A DNA stretch of 64,000 bases from Amylostereum areolatum (lineage: Eukaryota > Basidiomycota > Agaricomycetes > Russulales > Stereaceae). Shown here in pieces: positions 55,568-64,000 of the stretch (positions are counted from its first letter, which is position 1; the number at the start of each line of letters is the position of its first letter). Both the position numbers and the translations under genes were made by a program. The notes beneath the pieces are model-generated. The model had not been told where the DNA came from. It saw only the letters and a list, made by a program, of their open reading frames with translations, and did no database searches. Location: the NCBI GenBank assembly GCA_012932865.1, contig SAXG01000003.1, forward strand, positions 682,001 through 746,000. Direction: 5' to 3'.

Positions 55568-58500
55568 ACGCGCATCGGATCGCGTTCCGCAATCACCACA
55601 CCCACCCTACTGCGTACGCTAACTCGAGCGCCCCTCAATCGCGTAGACGTTGCTCGGATGTCGCAGTTCGTCTTTGGCGCGCGCGCTCTCCCCGCCATCG
55701 CGTCCACCGGAGCTCCTCCCCGCCATGCTACGGCCTACACTCTCTCATCGTCACCACGTTGTCTTTTTTGCACCATTCTCGATCCGTTTCACGCAACTCC
55801 GCCGTCCCCTTCCCTTCCCTTGCACATATTTTCGGCTTTCTCTGTACTTCGCTCAATGTCGCATCTACCTCATCACTCTTTAATCCTTCGTACTTGCTAC
55901 CATCAGTCGCTATTTAGCTGTGCTACGTCCACCCCCCTCAGCCTTACTCGTTATGGACTGCATCTGTACGAATATGTACTCCCCGAGCACACTGTCACTT
56001 ACCCTAATCCACCCCTTAGTACCATGTACTAATGTATTCGTTGTTCGACCCGTATTCAAATATCGTTAATCCTCCTTGTGATTCCCGGGCGACGCTGCGT
56101 GGCGCGTTTGCATGAATCGAAAGCTTGAACGCGACGCTGTCGGAATTCAGGCGCGTCCTTTGAACAAATGCATCAAAATGTGTATTCGGGCGCGTTCGTT
56201 CGCCACTAAGATCAAAGACTACTAAACGCCTGTAGCGGTAACTTAGCAGCGCCACCGGCGCACCGGATCCACATCGATAAACGTTACAGCGAAGATGACG
56301 CCTCTTTCCCACTCGGAGCGTTCGTATGTCCGGGGCCCTGCGTCGAATCGGGAGCGTCGGGAGAGGTTCCACAGAGCAAACATACTGACATGCATGATTG
56401 GAAGCTTACGGCCGCCGGACGACTGTGCATCTCTCCACCTGGACCGGCGACGATCCATCTATATTGGTTTGAGCGCAACGTTCGCAGCGACAGCGGTACT
56501 GCTTTCTGGTGACACTTGGACCGTTGTAACTGGTTATACGATAGGCGGTTTGTCGGGCCCGGGAAAGACGCTCGAGGGCCGTGCCCAGCCTGTGGCGGTG
56601 GACAAATCTATTCAGTTCAGTGCTCGTTCGCGCGCGCGCGCGCTGGTCGGAATTGAAGCAGCACTGAGTATGTAGCCCTCCTTTATGTTTCAAGTTTCGA
56701 ACTTCAAGGAAGGTTGGCATTCAAAAAGGCGCTACGGCGTGTGTCAACATATGTTGCATATATTCAATGACCGAGTGTGACTTTACCTCTCCCGATGCGC
56801 GAGGTACTGTACCTGGTAGGGCGGACTTCACCGGGCGAAACGTGTGTCCTATACGCATCCCTAGATGTCCAGACGTCGAGCTTCGAAGCGAAAGGTCCGA
56901 GCCGCGCAGAGAGAAACGCCGGAATATTGGACACTTTTGATTTTCCAACGTGCAACAAAATTGATGGACGCGCATACGTAGCACATACGATACGATGGGT
57001 CGTGATGCCAGAGGAAACCCGAACAGCGGTCGCACGACAATTGTACGCTGCTCATGTAGCCCCGACGCCCCACACAATGTTCCCATGTCTGCCTAGAGAT
57101 GGAGTGGAAAAGGCCTGGTCACAGCGAATCTCGGATGAATATCAAAACAGCAATGAGCGTCTCGCCCAAAGCGACAGTGAAGGCTCACCCGATATTCATT
57201 CCTGCCTCCAAGTCGGAGTCTGAGATTTTAGCCTGGTCCTCTCTCCGGAAAGCCCGCCTGCAGTGATCACGATACGGATAGCTGGATAGCCCGGATAGTC
57301 GGCGGAGAGGTTGGCGGCCAAGGTGGAAATCCGACCTGTCGTAGCCAGCGAACCTAAGCTCGGGGGGTGCTATTGATTGAACAGCTGGATCACCTGCACA
57401 AGATTTGAGCAAGGACAACCAGACGACTATGTGGAGGACAGGGTCGGACACTAGAGCTGGAACTGCTGGGCGCGCTGCCAAGGAGTAACAATTGTGCATA
57501 CATCTTGTTATCCCGAATAGACATGGCGCGCGATCGCGAAGCTCCCCCCGTCCGTCTTTCGTCGCTCGCCGCTGGCAGGTACGTGGTGACTTCAACGAAG
57601 ACATTTGAAAGCGCACGGGTGCGGTACCGTATAGGCCGAACCATAGTCAGCGTCCGATTTGTTTGACGTAAGTCCCGCCTCGAGCCATGGTCGACGGACT
57701 CCGATGCTTCAAATCTGTTCCAGGCAGCTGAGCGCCGAAAGTGACCGGTGACCGCCTGAGTGGACAATCCCCCAACTTACCAAGACGACGCACAACTGAT
57801 AACACGTTGTTAAAGCCGTCGGGAGCCACACGACGTATCCGGCCGGCGAGCTCTCCCCGGGTCTAGAAGAGGAGGGTTCAAAGGCGAGTCAAACTGGAGT
57901 CCCGGAAGCATGACCAGCGTCTGAGATCCCCCGTAAGAAATAGCGCAAAGTGTGAGACTGAGAGGGACGCACGAACCCGCTTGCCTTGCTGTGGGAGAAA
58001 ACACGACCCGAGAGGCGCGAGATCTCGACGAGCCACGGTGGTCGAAACCACGCGACGCCTTAGGCTTGCAACGGAGGCGTATCAGTGGCGTACCGAGGAA
58101 ACATGAGCGACGCTATGCTCCTCTGAGCGAGTTGGGGTGCGGTATCGTGGGTGTAGTTGCTATCGAGGATCATATCGTGGTATGCGATGATGCGGCCTAC
58201 TAATCGATAGGTTCCGGGTCGACATGACGGTCACGTACTCCGAGGAGCTAACCTGTGGATGGCGAGATGGGGAGAAGTGGACGTCATGCACCATCGGCCA
58301 AGGTGGGATCGCGCGCCTGCGTCCCCCTCGACGCTTATTGAGCAACTTGATGTGGGTGCCTGTGGGTGCATTGGGATTGGTGAGCCGATCTTGAGATACG
58401 CCTAAACGCCAGTAATCCCAAGCATCTCCACGGGCGATCTCTTTGGGGAAGAGCGACGCCACTCGGTCCAGTTAATGGGGAGGGAGGGGGGGCTAGATGC

Positions 58501-58783
58501 AGTCGAATGAACAAAGGTTCATAACGGCATCGGTCACATTGGAAAGCGGTGGTGGGAAACTTGGCATGGGAGGCAACTAAGTACTGCACGGGTTAAATCA
58601 ATCGGCGGCAGACTTCCTATGGAGAGCCTTCCAAGCTGAGTGCTTTGCTGGTTGGGGCGACTGCACGGGACATTGGCGACAACGACAACGACGTAGATAT
58701 ATGCATTATTCACAGAACCTGCGAGATGATAAATAAGAGTGACGGAGCGTCCCAAGATTGTGACAAGACAAAACAAACGAATG
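55568..58783. other. 3.2-kb gene-poor region
   Basis: ORFs up to 148 codons occur in all frames (for example 56777-57223 on plus) but none shows a conserved motif, C-biased third positions or splice context that I can support. A short GC dinucleotide run lies at about 56628-56642. No terminal inverted repeat with target duplication and no transposase fragment was found by eye. Degraded repeat or long intergenic DNA is the default reading. Confidence 0.4.
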
Positions 58784-60184
58784 TCACGACATCGACATGT
58801 CCACCCAAACAAGCAGCCCGCTGGCGATCCCCGTCACCAGTTGCATTGGCCAGGAAGGCAGCCTCCCTCTATCCCATTCATCGGCCGCCTTATCCACCTC
58901 TGCCTCTATCTCGGATGGTAATGCACCCCACTTCACTTTGCGGAACCTCTGCACTGTCGCTGCGTGCAAGCCGACATCCTTGATGGAGTCCGCTAAGAAC
59001 TCAACCAAACGCTCCGTCTCCTGGTTGTCTCCTAGAGCCAACCACCATTCGTTATCGTGGTATTGCAGGCCGACGTATAGCTTCCCCGAAGCCTCTGCTT
59101 CCGACATGAGGCGCATAATGTCGCCGGTGCCGGTCTGTAAGAACGCGCACAGCGGACGGTGTACGCCGTTAAGCACATTAAGGATGTACTGCCAAGGGTT
59201 CCTGAATGCCTCATCCTCGAAGTATACCGATACGCTCTCTCGCGTGGAGGGTGCCGTAGGGATGGACGGGAGCCTGCCCGCGCGAGCTTCGACCAAGGCC
59301 GCCACCGCGTCGGCCATCAGGCGAGTAGGCTCGAGGTCTTCGTTCATGGGCCCTGGGTTCCAGAGAGGCGCCGCGTCTTCTGTGAACTTGTGGTCCGTGA
59401 TACAGGCGAAGAGTTCCCGTTGCGCCTTTTCGACGAAGGCGGCACCGACGTCGGGATTGTGAGCGCCTGCATTGTCGGGAGGAAGCGCGGCCGGCTCGCT
59501 GGCCTCGGAGCCGTAGAGGGGGGAGAGCGGCGGGGAGGAGGGATGTTGTGGAATGGATCTACCTCGCTGCGCCTCCTGCGCCTCGACCTGCCATCGTCCC
59601 CATTCGGCCAAAGCATCGAATACGGCCAGCTGATTTGGGTCGATCTCGTCCTCGAACATGTCGCACCGACGGGCTCTTCTTGCGCCGTTCAGATGGCGAG
59701 GGCTAGATGGGGCGGATGTTTCGTCTGAATCAACGTCGACCGGCGACGTGAGCAGGATTAAGGGAGGAATTCCGCGTTCGATGAGAGACATCTCCTCCCT
59801 GTACGTGATTCCGGTGGAAGGAGACACTCCTGCGTACGGATGATAGCTATGGCTCGTCCGCGAGCGCGTTGTCTGTTTTCCCTTCCTGTCTTTGGAATGG
59901 GCCGATGTGGACGAGCGGGATGATGAAGCAGATGACGGGGTATCGCATCCGGTCTCGAATTGAATCTTCAAGAAACCGTCTAAGAGTTCCTGTGCACGGC
60001 CGCCTAGCCGAACATCACCGTCTTCCTCGGTAAGGAGTGAGGGCGGGTGTAAAGCATCCGCAAAGACATTAGTCGTCGATGGGGACCGGGGTTGAATCTC
60101 AGAGCAAACGCTACGCGAGACGGTCGGGGATTCTACAGTCTGTTTTTGAGACGAAAGTCCAGCGGCGCCAGGGTCGTTCTCCAT
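58784..60184 (-). CDS. Uncharacterised 466-aa intronless protein with C-terminal membrane segment
   Basis: One uninterrupted ORF, the longest single-frame ORF here with balanced composition. It starts MENDPGAAGLSSQKQT. Residues 1-200 are Ser/Pro/Asp-rich and probably disordered. From about residue 240 a folded region appears: AAFVEKAQRELFACITDHKF, ADAVAALVEARAGRLPS, the Trp-containing FRNPWQYILNVLNG, YVGLQYHDNEWWLALGD and VGLHAATVQRFRKVKWG. The last 22 residues (WPMQLVTGIASGLLVWVDMS) could be a tail anchor. I do not recognise a family. Lack of introns among intron-rich neighbours is notable and might reflect retroposition or an orphan gene. Confidence 0.65.
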   Translation of the reverse strand: MENDPGAAGLSSQKQTVESPTVSRSVCSEIQPRSPSTTNVFADALHPPSLLTEEDGDVRLGGRAQELLDGFLKIQFETGCDTPSSASSSRSSTSAHSKDRKGKQTTRSRTSHSYHPYAGVSPSTGITYREEMSLIERGIPPLILLTSPVDVDSDETSAPSSPRHLNGARRARRCDMFEDEIDPNQLAVFDALAEWGRWQVEAQEAQRGRSIPQHPSSPPLSPLYGSEASEPAALPPDNAGAHNPDVGAAFVEKAQRELFACITDHKFTEDAAPLWNPGPMNEDLEPTRLMADAVAALVEARAGRLPSIPTAPSTRESVSVYFEDEAFRNPWQYILNVLNGVHRPLCAFLQTGTGDIMRLMSEAEASGKLYVGLQYHDNEWWLALGDNQETERLVEFLADSIKDVGLHAATVQRFRKVKWGALPSEIEAEVDKAADEWDRGRLPSWPMQLVTGIASGLLVWVDMSMS

Positions 60185-60913
60185 CTAAACCACAGTCAGT
60201 CACGACTGGCTGACGACGGCTGACGCAGAACTCACCATCTAATTGTGGGCCAAAACGGGGGATGAAAAGAGGGTGTGGGCACAGGCATACTTGAGGACGG
60301 TTTAAGTTCGACAAAAAAACAAACGCTGCGACCGATATGTTTGAAGGTCACCTCGTTCGAAGAACAAAGTGAACCTGAAGTTTGAGCGCGGTCACTTAGC
60401 AAAGTTCCCACGCATCGGGACTTCTACTACTTTCGGTTCCTGGCTATATTCCGCATCGAGCAAAAAGCAGCGGAAGAAGAGGGCTCTTCACTGCTCTTCA
60501 ACCCTTTTCAGAACTGACAATACTTTGAAGTCATACGGACCATCGGACCAGTCGCTGGCCTGTATCTTAGCAGAAAATTTAATATTGGCAAAGCCCTACA
60601 GTACTTGTAAGTATGCGCGCGCACGCAACTATTTTACATGGACCCCGGCTGGAGAGCCTAACAATGGGAAAAAATGGAAAACGGGAGAGCGGTCATACAG
60701 TAGGTCTAGCGGACGCGTTACACATACAGTGCGAATAAGAAGCAGAATCGGGAGAAGTAGTCGTGGGCCCCCAAAATCGAGAGGAAGCACAGTAGAGGGA
60801 TCGTAACCCGGTTTATATCATAGCGGACGTGGAGTGGCTATAAAACAGGCCAGGAATAGTCATCAAAAGGGAATGGTGAGTAAGATTGAGGGCTGAACAA
60901 AACAACACAGACA
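60185..60913. other. Intergenic between tail-anchored protein and antiporter genes
   Basis: 729 bp, less GC-rich, with a 145-codon plus-strand ORF lacking motifs. It holds the promoter of the 466-aa protein and the 3' end of the antiporter gene. Confidence 0.4.
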
Positions 60914-63900
60914 TCACGAGCGCGAAGCTTGCACCACCACAAGACTCGCAATCGTGCCGGTCACCATGAACGATGCCGCCACCTCACCGAACGTCTTCGG
61001 CGACTCCGAACTAAGCGTAGCGCTATGCTCTTCCGCGATCTTCAGTAATTCCCCTCGATGGGTCTCCATAGCCATGCGGCGTGAGCGACCAGCAACGATA
61101 AAGAGGGGTTTCCTCAGCTGTGCGCGGCGTGTGGCTATATGCCCGGCCTTCTCCAGTACCCTATGGAGTGGGCGCGAGGTAAACTCTTCTTCGAATACAA
61201 TCCGGCTAAGGGAGGAGGATACGGCCGGGGAGCGGGTGGTTGACGGCAAGGTGAAATGACCCCAGGCGAAATTGTCGGCGACGTCCGATTCCCGGCGAGC
61301 CTGCGAGTCATGGGATCCATATACCGTGTCAGGGAACATGATAGTCTAGGTTGGTAGGTCAGAAAGAGCTGATGTAGAGACGTAGAAAGCAAACGTACAT
61401 TGGCCACTGACGCGAAATGCTCCTTGGTTTCGTCGATAGAATCAACAGCTTCCAGGGCGTCCACCTCGGTCTTTCTGAAACGTACGACAGTGGCAGTGAT
61501 GCCATCCTTGGCACAAAGCTGTATAACAAACGACAACGCGAGGCGGTCGTCCGGCCCCCCGAAGAAAGGAAGGAAGATGTGGGGGTTGACATCGGTGTTC
61601 TGAGGGAGACCACGATCCACGAATAGTACAACGTCAGTCGGACTACTAGAAAAAATCCTGCGAACGAGCTGAGACGATGCAGCTGATGACAATGGCTCAG
61701 GAGCGCCTGAACTCTTGCGGAAGAGGGCTTCGAAGGGGTTCGCGGGAGTCAAGGGGGAGCTAGGATCCATGGATGTGTCGGGAACATCGGCAGGAGTGAC
61801 GCTCCACGGCACGATAAGCATCTGAGAACCGCATTGGCGAACGTGATCGGCAACGTTGGATGAAAATTCGTCCTGGCTGACGACAGAGAGTGAAACGGAC
61901 ACGGGAACTTGGCGGAGCTGGCCGAAGGTGCGCAAAACAGAAAGGATGGGATCCTGACGAATAAGGACGTCCGCAGACTGCGACTTGAGGACGGCGGATG
62001 TGCGTTCTGTTAATTCTATGAGACGAAGTGCATCGACGGAAATGTTCGCACGACGAGACAGATGTGTGGATGTCTGGGGAGTTGATTCTAGGTCCTCTAT
62101 CGATGCCTTTGTCATGCTGGATCGATCGCTTGAAAAAGAAGTTGAGGGTGTGCCCTTCCGCTCGAGCAATTGAGTCAATATCATTGCGGAAGGGAGTTGC
62201 TCGAACTTATCCAGGACGATAGCGAACTTCGTCCTGAACTCGTCATCGTAGGCGCCATCTTTCTCCAGTTTCTGTAACCCAGTTGGTTGACCAGCTTCCA
62301 GAATATTGCCGGCATGGATGCGGAGACGGGGTGGATAGAACCACATCGTCAATGGTGTGGTGATGAAAGTCAGGACCAGGGCGTGAAGCACGAACATCGA
62401 GAAGACGCGCGTGTTCAGGATGTTAGCCTGCAGGCCAACGTTGAGAACGATCAGCTCAACCAGCCTGCAGTGCAACGGTATGAGCGACTTTGTGAGCAGC
62501 TAGATACGATATTGTCTTACCCTTTGCATGCCATTAGGGAACCGACGGCACCCGACTCGCGTAGATTAAAGCCGAAAGCTTTTGCGGTCGCAGAGCACGA
62601 GAGGAACTTGGCGGAGAAAGCCACGACACAAATGAGGATGGTGTATCCCCATGTAATGCCGTTGTCCAAGAGGCCTAAGTCTGTACGCAGCCCAGAAATG
62701 ACAAAGTACTAAATATGACATGTTAGTTCTTCGAGGCCGTGTAATGCAGAAGTTTAAGGACGCACTTGAGGAAGTAAAAGCAGACCGATGAAATCTTCCA
62801 GCTTTTCCACGAGCGAGATTTCAAAACCATTCTCCTTGGGGATGATGAGACCCGCGAGAAAGCCACCTGCGACCCGAGTCAGTCACATCGTTCGTTTATA
62901 AAGGATGCGCATTGCCTACCAAAAATCGGATGTATCCCGATAATGTCCGTGAAAAAAGCGGAGAACAATACAATGACGAATGTGAGGGTCATCATCATTG
63001 ACGTAGGCTCTCCTCTATCCAACCCGCCGAATCGGCGTGCTACCCACACGTACATCCACTTGACGGGAAATATGAGGAAGAGAACGAACCCAAACCCCGT
63101 GAGGAGGACGTAAAGAGCAGTCAAGCCCGATGTGGCGTTGACCAGAGCGACGGCGAGCGCCAAAAGAACCCATCCAATAACATCATTGCCAACACCTGCG
63201 GAAAGGACGAGGACGCCGACCGTGGTATCAAGCAGTTTGACCTCGGTGAGGATGCGGCACAGGACGGGGAATGCAGTGATGCCCACGGCCACAGAGACAA
63301 AGAGGATGAAATACCCGTAGTTGACGCTGGAGTCGATGAACTGGTGGTACAAGGGAATCGCCAAAGCTGCACCGAGTCCTAGGGGGATCACCAAACCCGC
63401 GATAGAGATCGCAGCGGATGCCTTTGCATTCCTCTTTATGACCCGCGTATCGAGCTCCATTCCAACGAGGAATAGGAAGAATACGAGACCGATGGTGCTG
63501 GTCAAGGTGAGCATTGGAATGGAATCGCGAGGGAATATGGCATTGGTGAACCCAGGAGCGCGGCCAAGAACCTGCATGACTACGTCAGACACTAACGTAG
63601 GAAGATGCAATGCTCAACAAACTGTGGGTCCAAGGAGAACGCCGGCGATGACTTCAGCAATGACCCTTGGTTGGCGAATGCGACTGAGGAACATGTGGAG
63701 AAACTGTGTCATGGCGATGATAACGACTAGATACGGTGAGAAGAACGATTAACAAACATCCGTGCCAGAAGTAGACGAGAAACTGGAATCAAAAAAAACG
63801 CACTGGACTGGATGACCCATAGCACGAAAGGGTCATTGGAGTTGAATGTGGCAGGGTTGAGACCCACGAAAACACCAGACTACGTTTGCATGAGAAACGG

Positions 63901-64000
63901 AGGGAATGAAAAAGATGAAGGAACACACCTGCTCTGGCGCTGCACGGGGATGGAGCACGCTGCTTGCGATGGCGATGATCTGAGTGGAAAACTCGCCCAT
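60914..64000 (-). CDS. KHA1: CPA2-family cation (K+)/H+ antiporter, KHA1-like
   Basis: Eight exons on the minus strand: 64000-63929, 63879-63804, 63726-63623, 63571-62920, 62866-62766, 62708-62521, 62464-61399 and 61345-60914, giving 896 aa if the start is the ATG at 64000-63998. The family exchanges K+ or Na+ for H+ in endomembranes. About twelve helices occupy the first half, with RQPRVIAEVIAGVLLGPTVLGR, FFLFLVGMELD, AVGITAFPVLCRIL, the ion-site AGVGNDVIGWVLLALA, AFLAGLIIPKENGF and GSLMACKGLVELIVLNVGL. The second half is a long hydrophilic C-terminal regulatory domain with a USP-like stretch (VVLFVDRGLPQN, FIQLCAKDGITATVVRF). The window ends at the start codon, so an upstream exon cannot be excluded. 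Confidence 0.9.

Noticed and set aside
56628..56642. CG dinucleotide run as a possible Z-DNA or satellite seed
   Set aside because: Only about seven repeats, a common length for GC-rich DNA.
56777..57223. A 148-codon plus-strand ORF in the gene-poor region
   Set aside because: No recognised motif, ordinary third-position composition and no splice or promoter context; likely chance.

Overview
The window is nuclear DNA of a filamentous basidiomycete, probably an Agaricomycete. The evidence is dense, mostly intron-rich genes (I infer about 142 introns, nearly all 46-75 nt), protein families typical of fungi (SUR1-like transferase, GtaA-type glutaminase, Kha1-type antiporter, fungal URA3) and GC-rich third codon positions. 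I rebuilt the spliced genes by hand by matching conserved family motifs across donor and acceptor sites and checking that the phases close. No rRNA, tRNA, CRISPR or bacterial feature was found.

Layout. 0.1-9.1 kb: a small DUF7704 membrane protein, COX18, ribosomal protein eL6, a pyrimidine 5'-nucleotidase, a PHAF1/UPF0183 protein and a DUF2985 membrane protein. 9.7-14.2 kb: methionine synthase MET6 and a RAN1-like kinase. 14.6-15.4 kb: a 759-bp hAT-type MITE with perfect 21-bp ends and an 8-bp target duplication. 15.7-24.0 kb: a xylitol/sorbitol dehydrogenase, an uncharacterised 440-aa protein, mitochondrial MEF2, isoprenylcysteine methyltransferase and ribosomal protein uL6. 24.6-41.0 kb is mostly RNA and housekeeping genes: PCF11, a SWT1-like PIN nuclease, a SUR1-like transferase, an MFS transporter, PUS7, URA3, Pelota/DOM34 and a TXNDC9/PLP1 protein. 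41.3-49.5 kb: a type-B carboxylesterase, a CPD photolyase and a 20-exon GtaA-like glutaminase. 49.5-64 kb is looser: a GH18 chitinase with a damaged barrel, two low-complexity ORFs, a 3.2-kb gene-poor stretch, a 466-aa intronless protein and, at the right edge, a KHA1-like cation/H+ antiporter whose start codon may be the last three bases.

How the genes relate. Most are independent eukaryotic housekeeping genes and no biosynthetic cluster is present. Several form divergent pairs on short shared promoters (PHAF1/DUF2985, eL6/nucleotidase, MEF2/ICMT, PUS7/URA3, Pelota/TXNDC9, esterase/photolyase). Four starts or shared promoters have a CACGTG box nearby, in addition to the one upstream of MET6.

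I did not find a wholly new multi-gene system. The items most worth follow-up are the MITE and its reconstructable empty site, the GH18 deletion, three one-base frame breaks in otherwise conserved genes, the unusual splice sites (AAG acceptors, GC-AG introns, C at donor +4, exons of 10-29 nt), and an exceptionally long first intron in PCF11.
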